Shown piece by piece: positions 1-12,200 of a stretch of DNA of 64,000 nt. The stretch covers positions 20,665,736 to 20,729,735 of the forward strand of contig CM072893.1 of the NCBI GenBank assembly GCA_037013685.1. Direction: 5' to 3'. The notes beneath the pieces are model-generated. The model had not been told where the DNA came from. It was given only the letters and a program-made list of their open reading frames with translations, and did no database searches. The stretch is from Acridotheres tristis. Taxonomy: Eukaryota; Chordata; Aves; Passeriformes; Sturnidae. The translations under genes were made by a program, and so were the position numbers. The number at the start of each line of letters is the position of its first letter. Position 1 is the first letter of the stretch.

Positions 1-3000
1 GCTAATTTTTGTGTCATCCCTGCAATTTTATTGTTCTGTAATTTACAGCAAGCTATTTATGGGACTAAAATAGCTGTCAGCTTGGAGAAAGGACACAGTT
101 TCTCTTGCACGTAATGGGGGTTAGAAGACTGTTAGAAGGTTCCTGTCCCAAAATGGATAGCAGTCCATGGATGCCTGTACAGGAAAGGTGGAAGATTTGT
201 TTCTTACTCTGTTTTCTTGCTATCTCCTATTGAACAGTCCAATTTTAATTTCAGGATTCTATATTCTCTTTCTGTTTTAGGTATGTTATGTTGTATACTC
301 ACATTATCAATGCACCTAGTATTATAGTTGATTATTATTTTTAATTATGATCATGATTACTGCTGTATAAATTTCCCTGAGACACCGTTCTTCATTTAAA
401 AGGGCAAATACATGTTTTGCTACTCCACTCATCTGCACTTTGGTGCAGTGGAGCAAAATTGATTTCTGAGAAATGGGCTCTGCATATTTTTGTATATCCT
501 TTTAACACTTCGTTAATTTGAAGCATCTTTTGATGAGATAGCATATAAAGAGGCTAAACAGTAATTACCTCCCACAAATCACCTATCCTTGGTAGAATAA
601 GCCACCAGTGTTTGGTGGCAACCCCTTCATGATGAAACAGAATGCTGCATTTATGAGGTACAATCCGAAGATAGCTGCTATCAAGACAAGACTTCACAAA
701 CCTGAAATGCGAGTTTAAAACAAAATTAATTCATATTCTGGGCTTATAGAAAAAGGTGAAGGCCAGAACAAACATCTGTTGAAAAGAAATAGTGCATGTT
801 CATCACCTTGAGGCTTGCAGGCAGATTCAAAAAATCTCAGCTCAACAGCAGGTGCCCACATAAGGGGAAAAAGAGATCTTCCATTAGGACTCAGTCCTCA
901 GTCTAACAACATCCTGCTGGCTTTTGAGAGAGGAGTTATCCCTGGAACACTGCATTTGTATTGTGTCTGCTAACGTCAAAGCTTAGCCCAGGACAAAAAC
1001 ATCATGAATTTAGCAGAAGTACTAATTCAGATAAGTACAGGCTCAGCTGTTGCTAAATTGGCAATTATAACTAGATAGTCTCTGCTCCCCTGCCATCATC
1101 ATTGTCGGTGCTGAAGTGTTGTCTCAGTTCAGTGAGTATTCTATTTTCTAAGCTCTCATTTGTCTTCTGTTTGACAGCTTACAGTGATTTTGTTTAGCTG
1201 TACTGATGAACTGCTGTCAATGGAAAAAACTCCAACCACCAGAGGCATACGAGGATTAGCCAAAATGTACAATTCCTACACAGTTGGAAAATGGGGAGAT
1301 TAACTATAAAAGGACTGAACCAGAATATGAGATCAGATCATCTTCTCAGATACTGCATGTGTTCAGGACTGCAAATCCATATCCAACTATCTTTATCTCT
1401 GACCTTTTAAAATAACTTTTCAGCACAACTGCAGCTACTGGCAGGAGCAGAAGAAGCCAGAAAAAGAAAACAGCGCTGGCAAGTCCAGCATTTTACCTGC
1501 TAGGGAGCTAGATCTGCTTTCAGCTGGTGCAGAATGTTGAATTCCAGCATCTGCTCTAGGCTTACATTGCTGTGATAAGCACGGATAATCTTGTTCTAGA
1601 CATTAGATGAAATCTGAATCTCTTTTTTCCAAGCAGTTGGTACAGTCCCAGAATCCTGCCACAACTCTTATTTCTATCTTTTGTTACTCTGCACACTCTG
1701 AGGCCAACCTGGCCTGTGTAAAGCTGTACTGTGGTCTGTCTGCACTGGTGTCAGAGCCTTATAATGCACCACTAGAGAATTTTTAAAATATTGTACCTTC
1801 TGGGAAAAAAGAGGCCATGAAGCTTGTTCCACAGGTCAGATTACTCCTAGCCCCATTCAAAGCAAGTCAAACAAAGCAGTTTGCATTTCGGTTGTGCCTT
1901 CCCAGTACAGCCATGGCACCCTGTGCCCTTTATGCCTCTGACTCCTGGGCAGTCTGGCTACAGGACAGGGGCACTGCTGGGTACTGCAGGTGCTTCCTGG
2001 GGAGGCAGCTGAGCCCAAAGGCTGGAGCATCAGGGTCTCACCCAAAAGATTCCCAACAGCATCCAGCAATCATGTGGAAAGCAGCAGTGGGCAAGGTGCA
2101 GTAGAATTTGAAGCATGAAGTGGCATATCCATCCATGGCTCATACAGTCACACAGTTACTGTTTGTGCATCTGCTTGTCCAGGAGACACCATTCCTGAGC
2201 TGTGTAACTGCACCTCAAACCAGCTGAAATTTAATCTGCAGCAACATCCAGCTGTGACAGATTTGTCAGAGGTGCTGGACGAACCCCAGTCCTCTGTGAT
2301 CGAGAGCTTATATTGACAGGTGCTTGCTCTGTTTCTGTAGATGGAAGAGGGCATTTGTAGGACTTCTGGGACTGAAAAAACAGCTTGTGCAGCTAAAGGG
2401 GCCCTGCAGTCACTGCCTGTAGCACCTCATACACTTGAGTCACCTGCAGACTTTGTCTCAAGTGGCTCTTCCCAAGCTCCTGCTGTGTAGCAGTGCTGCT
2501 TCCTCCAGCCAGCCAGACCCACAAAGGTGACAGGAGCAGAGCTGCAAGGGCAGCATGGCCAAGGCACTTGGCTCCCACTCTGGGTCTGGCATCAGTTTTG
2601 AACAAAAAGGCAGGGTTTATGTGTGTGTGTGTGAGCATGGGTGTTGTGGTTTATCTAATACTAAATGTTAGTTTTTAAATAATTAAATGTTAATTTTTTA
2701 AAATGCAAGTAGATTTTAAAAGACAAAATTAACTATGTACACTACTTAAGACAGCACCAAATTCACCTGTTAATACTATTAGAATTTAATTTCATTGTAC
2801 ACTCTCTTCATCCTTCTGCTTCCTTACCTACTGGACAGGGAATATTAAGAGTTACTGTATTTTGATGGTAATTACTGTTCAGTTTCTCCATAAGTCAACT
2901 AGTAAAAAAAGATCCTTGACTTTCAAAAAAGGGTTGTTACAGAAAAAAACCCATACTTTGAAGCCATCTAATTACATGTCAAAAATACAATCATAAGAAT

Positions 3001-6000
3001 TTGCTTTTAGAATACAGGAAATGTTACAATGCAAAAATACACTTCTGGAGCCTGCCTACCATGAGCCATATAATAGTGTTGTATATTTGACTTATCCTAG
3101 TTACATTTCAGAATATTTATTTGCTTTCTGACTGGAGCAGAACTGCCACATGCTGATCAATTCAGCTTGCTTATGCCTTTTGTGCTTCTCCTGGGGTGTG
3201 AAATATGACAAGCCTTGTTCTTTTAAAAACAGACTAGCACCAAACCAAAACTAAAAACTACCATCCAAGCTACACATCGTGGCTGATGCAGAAATACTCT
3301 TTCTCCTGGTCATGTTCATAGGTCTGCCAATGTGTTTTAACATTGGCTCAGTGGATGCCATTCATAAGATGCAAGAAAGGATGACATGGCTTCCTAGATG
3401 ATGATTATGCAGCTGCCAAAAGGGATGAATTCATCTTAAGCACTACTTTTTAAAATGCTTTGTTAATTTACTCGTGAGGACTATCCAGATGCAGCTGATT
3501 ACCTGGTAATGAGACTTCTAAAGCTGACAGTTACCAGGCTTTTGAAGGTGTCCAGCTTACTATACAGAATGAATTTTTATTACTTTTTTAAGCTCTTCAC
3601 ATGTGGATGCCATAAATGGATGTACTCCTCAATAATGAGACAGTCTAAGGGAGGTTTATGGGAGGTAATTAATGTGGTAACAAGAAAAAATAAGATAACC
3701 ATGAAAGACACCTTCTGCTTGTCAGCTGGTGGTTTGCAAATAGTTACTCATGTAACATCTGAATGCCAGATGCAAGAAATAAGGACTGGGCCATCATTTT
3801 GAAATAAGAAGCTATTAACACCAGTTACTACATGCATCTCCCAGTTTTGGGAGGCACGTTTCCAAGAACATTCTGTAATTACATTAAGGCAGAGGTTTAT
3901 CCCCATCTTGGTACTGGGCTGAAAAGACCCAGGCACAGAGGGCTCAGTGCTACAGACCACATGATGCTGCCCCTTGCAGGGGATGTACTCAAGACTCACA
4001 CCCTGTGCTCTGTGCTGCTCAGATTTTTGAAGAGAAAAGATGATCTCCCTGACATGTGGGGCAACTTCTGTTGCTAGAGTCATCTTGAAAATGTCTCCCC
4101 AGATGCTACTAGTAAAGCTGGTTTAGTTTTTCTTGGTCCTAATCTGTAGATTAGGGCAAAATATTTCTGTGGGCTGCTAATAATTCTACTCTTAAGTGTT
4201 ACATAAAGGGATTTCAGCACACTGTGTGTATGGTTTAGCTCGGCAAGATCTGAAATGCTGGAGGAATGTTACAGAATATCTACAATCACTGACTACCCAA
4301 AGGCTCAGGAAACACACACAGGTTTTCTGTCATTTGGCATACACTATCCCTGTGTAAATGCTGTAACTGTACTTTATAAAAACAAAATAAATGGATATAA
4401 TGAATCTTAGCACTTTTGAGCCCCTTTAGAAAGGAAAAATAAAAAATCTCTGTTTAAAAAGGATCTAGAGCTGAAAAAAGAAGTGGAAGCACCCATACTT
4501 TTGAAATCACTTGTGAATTTACTCTTTAATTTTGTCTGCATTTTAATTCATCTTTGAGATGAAATGGGAAAAGCAGCCTAATTGTTAGTAAGGTGCTATG
4601 TAGCAGAGATTCCATAGCACAATTCTGTGTCTGCAGTAGGAGATGGGGCTTGATAATGGGGGAAGGTCAGTTGTAGTCCCCAGGATAGAATTTAGGCTAA
4701 GTGGAAAGCACTTTCCTTTTCATTTAAAAACATGCTGGGGTAGAGAGCCCTGCTCTTAAAAGATGCCATTTGCTTTTTCAAAAGAAATCAACATGAGAAC
4801 AGAAAAAGAAATTGCTTTATATTTAAAAGGTACCAATAAAAATTTTAAACCTGAAATCTTTGTTTAATGAAATTCAATCTGAAATATTTTTATAGATTAG
4901 CACCAATTTTCTATGCTCCTCTCAGCAATTCCAAAAGAATTGCTGTTGTTTGGTTACAAGAAACCCCTTGGCCTTTTATGGCTTGATGCTAAGGGAATTT
5001 GGTCTCAGACTCTGTATGTCAAAATGGCATTTTCTTCTATCTGTCTTTATTCCTACACACATCCACCCTACCCCAAATGCCTTTCATCATGTACCTTGTG
5101 TTCCATAGAACTACTGCAGTGTTCTTGATCCAGAGGCAGTTACTCTAATATGTTATCTATAATTTACCAGCATCTGTCTTGGATTAATAAAATAAAGTAC
5201 ATAAAACCCCTGAACCTGAAGTACAAATATACTGGATAAGCAGGACTTTCCTCCTGCACCGTGGTCTTGTTTGAAACAGAATAAGACAACAGAAATGTAG
5301 CAAACTATGATTAGACTGGATTAAACTACCATTAAAACAAACATACCCTGAACTACCCAAGGGAACAACTAGGTTAACCTAGATCTGTGCAAGAGAGGTA
5401 ATGTGGTAGAGACTTTCTTCCATCAAGTTAATCAAACAGTTCTGAACCAGCCACCATTTTGCTGCAGAAAAAAATCCCAAAAATCATTCTTGCTTTTCAT
5501 CAAATGATGTTTTAACATAAAAACGTTTTTAATTCTATTCTTACATATTCTATCTTCTGTGCATGAGAATATCTAAAAAATTAGGAAGGGGAGGCTCAGA
5601 GGTAGCTTCTTGTAATGATTCATGTCAGAGAAATGACAACTACTGACAAAACAGTCCTTAGACATGCAGCAAATACTCAGAGCAGTGTGTTCCTTTATCA
5701 GCTCCCATTAAACTGCAGCCAAGTGTTACTGAGTTGTAGTAAGAGCAGAGGAGCAACTGAAAAACACTAAACACTCCTAACATCAAGCTGTGCATGCTCT
5801 ACCACAGAGTGGTCTGAAGCCAGGAATTGCTTTTATTTTTTATTTTAAAAGCACAGTACTTCCTATGGAGGACCACTGCTTAGGCAATTGCTTTTCCATG
5901 GCTTAGTCATCCAGCAGTAAATGAGATGCCTGCACGATATGTTTTGACAGGTGCTGCTGAGCTGTTTGGTTGAGGCAGTTTCAAGTCCTGTCTCCTGTTT

Positions 6001-7000
6001 GCTTTTAGTGGTTCTGGAATGGAATTTTTCTACTAAACAACTTAGTACAGTACACCAGAAATAACTGCTTTATGCTCACAATATTCAGAGAGGCAAAAGC
6101 AATAAAATATCCAGAGCATGTGAATAACTAATTGGCAAGAATGGCCACAGGTCATCAAACTTTCTGAAAGCCTAGGAGCCCCAGTCCCATGGGTAGTTCA
6201 TCCCTGTTTGCAGAGCATGTTTTTCACTCACAGCAGTTCTTCTTTGTACATGTGTCCTGGGAACTGCCCTTCTGGAGAGTGAGTTGGATCACTCAAGCTC
6301 TTGAGTAAGGCTTGAAATTAATAAATAAAGCCTATCTGGACTTCTCTATCTTAGTAAAGCAGAAAGAATGCTTGGCAAATTTTGGCACACATGCTTTTAA
6401 GTTTTACAGGAAAGAACAACACACACACAAAAAAAAAATAAAGTAGGGGTCCATCTAAATCTAAGAGTTTAAGGCAGAAGAAAATAGAGGAGGAGAGAAG
6501 CATCCTCTGTGTATTTACATAATCACAGTGCAGGTAATTTGTGCCCTTATGTTGACGTAATGGAAGCCTAAGAGAAACCATGTTACAGGTAAGAGGATAC
6601 TGAGAAATGCCAGACAACATTTCATAGTCCCTGTCCTGAAAGTTATGGGACATAAATTGGCTATCAGTGAAAAATACAATTCCTTCAGCCAGTATTATCT
6701 TTCTTAATGAAGAGAGATCAATGTATTGCCCAAATCAATGCTGCATATTAGCCAGCCTAAGGATATGTAGTCACTTCCAACCCCAGTTCTGTATTACTGG
6801 AAATTGCCCATATTGTAACAATTCTTCTCCTTTAAGTATTTAAGAAACACATTCCCCTACATCATTTATTCATCACTAGAGAGAAGGAAAAAAAAATTCA
6901 ATGTCAGACTTAAAGTAATTCTTTCTCCATCACAAAGATATTTCTTTAGTCTATCAACTTAAAATTAATTATATAAATCTTCAGGTATGCATTAAAACAA
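1..7000. other. Intergenic / 3' flank of MARCHF5, no gene recognised
   Basis: This stretch is AT-rich single-copy DNA with only short open frames, none of which I recognise. Positions 1800-2680 are locally richer in G+C and carry short overlapping open frames on both strands, but I see no coherent exon with splice sites there. In vertebrates IDE usually lies beyond MARCHF5 in tail-to-tail orientation. I looked on the plus strand for codons of the IDE C-terminus and did not find them, so IDE, if syntenic, ends to the left of the window. Part of this stretch could be its 3'UTR. A (GT)7 run at 2621-2633 is the only simple repeat of note. Confidence 0.5.
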
Positions 7001-8082
7001 AACACAGTTTCCATTCAGAAGTTTTGCTACAGGCTTTTTAACTCATAAAACACACTAAGGAGTGTAAAAAATATTTATTCAACCTAATTCAACATAACTA
7101 TAATTTTTAATACTTAAAAACAAGATTTACAGAGTAATGACCTTTAACCACTCGTGAAATCATCTTACAGTCCATATGGTATTTTATAATTGTATTTTTA
7201 CAATAGCTTTAACTTCCAGAGGAGACAATGAGCTTTCCCATGAAACAACTTTCAAACCCACTAATTTGTATCATTCAATTCTCTCCATAAGACTTTAAAA
7301 AACAGTAATAAATTGCTTGGAAATATATACAGTGAAGACCACTGAAAAGCTGTTTTCTTGAAACGAGGAATTCTGTAAGAAATACATATTATATTGTTTC
7401 AAGACTATCTTACAGAGTGTAGCAACTTTCAGAGGCTGCTACTCAGCTTAGGTTTTATATAAAAGTGAGCCCACTAAGACAAATATAATCAACAGGCTTA
7501 CAAGGTTATAGTAATTCTTCTATTACAGCAAGAGCCTTAAAAGTATTTGATATTGATTGAATGTATAATTCTTAACACCTGTAGAGGTTTTCAATACTAA
7601 TTGGCCTTTATATACACTTTTGTACAGTTTTAAAATATTACATCTTGGTAATTAAGATCAACATACTATAGAAAAGGTACCTTACTTTGAATTTCTCCTA
7701 ACATACATTATTGCAGTCAAATAGGAAGTCCATTCTGCATTTACTTCATTTCTGGTGAAAAGAAATATTTACTTATGAATAATTTCACTAGAATATTTTT
7801 AAGCCATTCTCCATGCATTTGACATAGTAATATGAACAAGAAAAAACTTGGAGAAAAACAAAGAAATTGTTGTTAATAAAGAACTTCAAATACAAAATCT
7901 AGATTCGGTCTGGTATGAATATGCAATGGCCATATTCCGTTTGTCAGAATTTAACTTCACAAAACAGTCAATTTCTGTTGAAAGTAGGTTTAGAAATACA
8001 CCAAATAATGGAAGTGCTAATGTCTCCCTCCACTGACTACTTTAGACATATGGGAACAGTAAAGCTTACTGTATAAATAAAC

Positions 8083-8088
8083 TTTATT
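8083..8088 (-). promoter_or_regulatory. Candidate distal poly(A) signal of MARCHF5
   Basis: AATAAA on the minus strand about 1.1 kb past the stop codon, followed by a T-rich stretch. A further AATAAA occurs at 8452-8457 and another at 7074-7079. Which of them ends the main transcript cannot be decided from sequence. Confidence 0.3.
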
Positions 8089-9033
8089 ACACATGTAAGA
8101 TTTATCTTTTAGTCCTTTACAAAATGGAGCCAAGTTACCTTCAGAGCACCTATCCTGCTGGCAGGATGCTCAGCTCACACACCCCTAGTGTAGTGTGAGC
8201 CGTTGCAGCCAGCACTTCCACTGGGGCAGGAGAGCCTCGTCCTGAGCACAGCTGAGTTATACACTCAGGCCTGGATGCTTCAGGGGATGCTCTGCTCTGT
8301 CAGTTCAAATGGAGCTTTAGTGTTCAATGCTACTTTCTCATTGGATTTCTGTGGGTATTTACACAACGTAAAGGACTATGGAAACTAAACAAGTGCTCCA
8401 ATACTTAACTACAAAATAAGCAACTGAAATTTACTTCCCCCTTGTAATTATTTTATTGTGGAGGAAAAAAATGCTATCCAGCACCAGTTACAAACCAGTA
8501 AAGCCATGAGAAAATGACACTAGGCACTGCAGAAGATACAACAGGACACTGAAAATTACCAGCAATAAAACAGTCACCTGAAAGCCATGCTAGTTTTAAC
8601 ACCTAATGCTTAGGTGGTTAAAGCTGACATACAACTCCTGCAGAGAGGGATCTATCTTTTGCTTTCTCTGCCATTTGGGTATCTCACACTCCTCACTCAA
8701 TACCAGCAAAACCCAAGGAAAATTACTTCTCCTTGGTAATGACTCACATTCCCCTTCATCAAAGCAATCTCCCTTCATTGTGTGAAATGCTAAACTGAAT
8801 GACAGTGTGGGTATGAAAACACCTATAGAAAAGGCATTTGGATATAGCCTACATAACTACACTTAAAATGTTCTGTAGTTGGTTCTTTTTTTTTCCATTC
8901 AGTATATTGGCTCAAAGAAAATAATTCAAAAGCCTACTGCCCAACAGAAATACCCAAAAAAGATAATGAAAGCCAAATCACAGTCTTAGGTTCAGTGGTT
9001 GCTGAAAAGATTTACCCTGCCACAAGACAGTGC

Positions 9034-9039
9034 TTTATT
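9034..9039 (-). promoter_or_regulatory. Candidate proximal poly(A) signal of MARCHF5
   Basis: An AATAAA hexamer on the minus strand lies about 130 nt after the stop codon. A GT-rich stretch (TCTTGTGG) follows within about 20 nt, as expected for a cleavage site. It would give a very short 3'UTR. Other AATAAA hexamers further on suggest alternative ends. Use is not proven. Confidence 0.4.
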
Positions 9040-9168
9040 GTATTTAAAGAAAAAAAAATAGAGGAGCAGCAACTTATCACAATTTTCCACTACTGTGCAA
9101 TAACAATGGAACCAATACAACATGGAAACCTGTTAGGGGAGACTCTGTGACATCTGGAGGTTACAGCC

Positions 9169-9285
9169 TTATGCTCCTTCTTGCTCAGGATAATTTAAAA
9201 TTTTGCGGTGAGCTTGGCGCAAATATTGCTGCTGCTTGAAGTAAACCTTAAAAGCTCCTTTTATAGCAACGAAAGCAATTCCACC
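9169..9285 (-). CDS. MARCHF5: MARCHF5 coding exon 6, C-terminus and stop
   Basis: The exon encodes residues 244-281 and [23 protein letters not shown] forms the fourth hydrophobic segment and the start of a basic tail. The protein ends [10 protein letters not shown]; the mammalian end that I recall is EQEEA. The acceptor is TTTCAG|GGTGGA. Confidence 0.96.
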   Translation of the reverse strand, partial: GGIAFVAIKGAFKVYFKQQQYLRQAHRKILNYPEQEGA

Positions 9286-12200
9286 CTGAAATAAAAAGAT
9301 GTTTTGAAAACCTCCACAGTTCAGTGTCATATCACTGCAAACGTTCTCAAAAATTTCCAGTCAAAGATTTGTTTTCTAAACATATAGTATTTTCTTCTAA
9401 AGATTAATTAGTACAGTTCCAAGTGAGTATCTTAAGGTTTTCTGTCACAATGCATTATTACAGAAGTTAATGTTACTTAAAGGGATTACAGACTGAATTT
9501 ATAAAAGTTTTTATTTCCTTGAAAGTCTCACCAGTATTCTAAATTTAAAAATCAAAATCTTATTTCAAGAACAAAGATCTGCTTTCCTCCCTTCTCTGAA
9601 TAGAAACTATACATGGCACAAGGAATAGTACTGATAACCATTCTATAACTAGACTGTGAAAAATAGCACTTGCCAAAAGTTTAGTAAACTAAAATCTATT
9701 TTTGTAAAACAAACTTTTTTTTCCCTCTAGAAAGCTTTACAATATGTTTATCTCAAGTCTTCAAAATGAGACGCCAAGAAGCTTTTAGTCTGTGTGAACA
9801 TTTGCAACATCATGGTTTGTTCAGTATAAAAGAGAGGGGTGCATAAGCATGCAAGCATTGAAAACAGGGGCTGAAGTGACAGTCAGATCAACAGGGATTC
9901 CATATTACCAAACTCAGTGTATTTGCCCTTGAAAGGCTGCAACCAGAGAGGTTATTCACAAAGGAAGAGATTGTCATTCCCCCTCCACTTGAATTCTATG
10001 GAGAGTTAATTTTCCTCTCCTTATTAAAATAAGAATCAAAGGGTTTCTCTCAAAATCAGTAAACAAAAGCTAATATGGAAAGGTTTAGAATATAAACCCC
10101 AGTCTTCCGTTACAGAGACTGTTCTTAGAAGATGCTGGCTCCTCATCTTGTCAGCCTTAATAACTGCTAAGGCCTGCCTACTACAGTGCCAGATTAAAAG
10201 TTTCAGCCTTGTCATGAACTGAGATTAGCTTCAGTCATAAAGGCAGTCTTTCACACACATTTGTCCACTGCTAAGACAGGCAAATTTTAAAAACCCCCTC
10301 CTTTAATCAAATGCTGCTCTTAAAATCCTGAATCAATTCATGCTCCTTTTTCCTTTGTCTCCCTTCTTCACAACACTTCATATTTCTGTATTATAGTAAT
10401 TTATGAAACAAACAGTATTGAATCTTACCAAGATTGTCCTTTGTAAATTTGAGTTAACACTGCTGAACATCAGCTTGCCAACTATCGTGGCAATAGTAGG
10501 GAAAACTAGAGCTCCACAGAGAATCCGTGTGGCAGAGACGTGATCTGCCAGAGGGTTGGCCTCTGCTGGGATACGAGGAACAGGACATCCAATGCCTAAA
10601 GGGATAAGAATGGGGGAAGAAAAGGTTACACAGCCACTGCCTTAAAAAGAACACAGAAAGTACATTACTGCCCACTCCCTACCCCACTACACATCTATAG
10701 CACAACTACTTTTTGAGAACTATCTGTCTTCTCAGTCAATATTCTGTTTCCATTAAGTGACTGCAGTCATTTTTACTTTCAAGACCCATGAATTTTAGGA
10801 GCTTGTTTTGCTACTAAAGCCTGAACTGAAACCGTGTTCCTGCTACTCCTGCCCTACCCTTCTCAGGACATAGTATACAAACCCAATCTCAACAGAATGA
10901 ACGTGAAATAGAGGGATGGTGTTAATCACCTCTACTTAAAAACAGCAAAAACTACTTGTCTATCCCCATCTCCTGAAGGCCAAAATTCAATCTTGGCATT
11001 TCCTTTTAAATTTAATCACGTTACCTGGAAATATGCTGTTCAAAATTTGTAGCTTATTAGAGTATTTGCGCCACAGTCTGAGCACATAGTCCTCCCAACG
11101 GATCATCTTGCCCAGTATTAGCATGACTGGGATAGTGGGAAGGCCAATCAAAAGGAATAAAGGATCAGCTCTCTCCATCACATCAAGACCTTCTTTGTGA
11201 CCCACAACCTGGAAAATATGCATATAGTTGACAAACATAACAAAGACCACAACAATATAACAATGTACAATTAAACAAAAAGGTAACTTAAAAAGCTGAG
11301 TTTGTTTGAAGCTGCCCAAAACGTTTTAAGTTAAAGAAAAAAAGAATACTGTTTTACCTAATTTACTCTGTTTTCTCTTTGTATCCTTGCTTGCTTATAG
11401 ATCATAATGCAGGTGAGCTACCAGCCCTAGTTTGCAAATCATTAATCTTGCAGAGAACTGTAACAGAATTCCCTACCATCTCAAGAAAGGTTTCATCTGT
11501 TTTTGTGTAAGTAAAAGCCTAAACATCTGAAACACTAATAATATAGCAGGCTTTCCAAATTAAGAATTTACAGTTTTACAACATTAATTCTGCACTCAGA
11601 AACTGATCAGATACTACTGTTCAAAGGATAAACTGATGGTAGGTATCAAGATGTTTTTATCAAAATTTTATGGTTTTTAGGAATACCTTACGTAACAGAG
11701 ATCACAGTATTTAACTATTGTTTCTCTGGGCAATGCAGAAAGATGAACAGTATTTTCAACTGTAGTGGAAACAACAGCATATCTTCACATGTACCTTATT
11801 TTCAAATGTAGTTAGTTCAAGGATTTTAGAGGATCAGTATTACTGCTGTGTCTGCACTTTTCTACTAACATATAAAAAAATTAATCAGACCTTTCCATTT
11901 ATAAAATGCATATATTAACACTGCAACAGAATACTGCCTTATGTCTTCTAAAAAGTACATTGTTTTAATTTTAAATAAATCTAATAGGACTGAGGATAAA
12001 AAAAATTACATGGTAGATATCCTCTAGAATTGTCTCAATTTAAGCAGTATAAATCCTAATACAGTCCTTGAACTGCTTCCAGGAAGAAAAGGCTCTTTTA
12101 TGACTTTTTCTGTAAGAATCTGGGAGGACTAAAAACACTAAAATAATAATTATGTTTGTCAGGCACTGGATTTTCTGATGTGTTTCTACTGACTTCTCAT

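Larger units (their letters stand above)
7001..9168 (-). other. Probable MARCHF5 3'UTR and downstream flank
   Basis: AT-rich sequence following the MARCHF5 stop codon. It contains several AATAAA hexamers on the minus strand and no coding exon that I recognise. The 3'UTR end is uncertain, so the left boundary given here is approximate. Confidence 0.4.

Noticed and set aside
1817..2678. Cluster of short overlapping open frames in a GC-richer patch
   Set aside because: Frames occur on both strands without splice context or recognisable protein; a noncoding exon or old repeat is as likely.
1..7000. IDE terminal exons, expected tail-to-tail with MARCHF5
   Set aside because: No sequence coding for the IDE C-terminus was found on the plus strand. 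The gene, if present, lies to the left.
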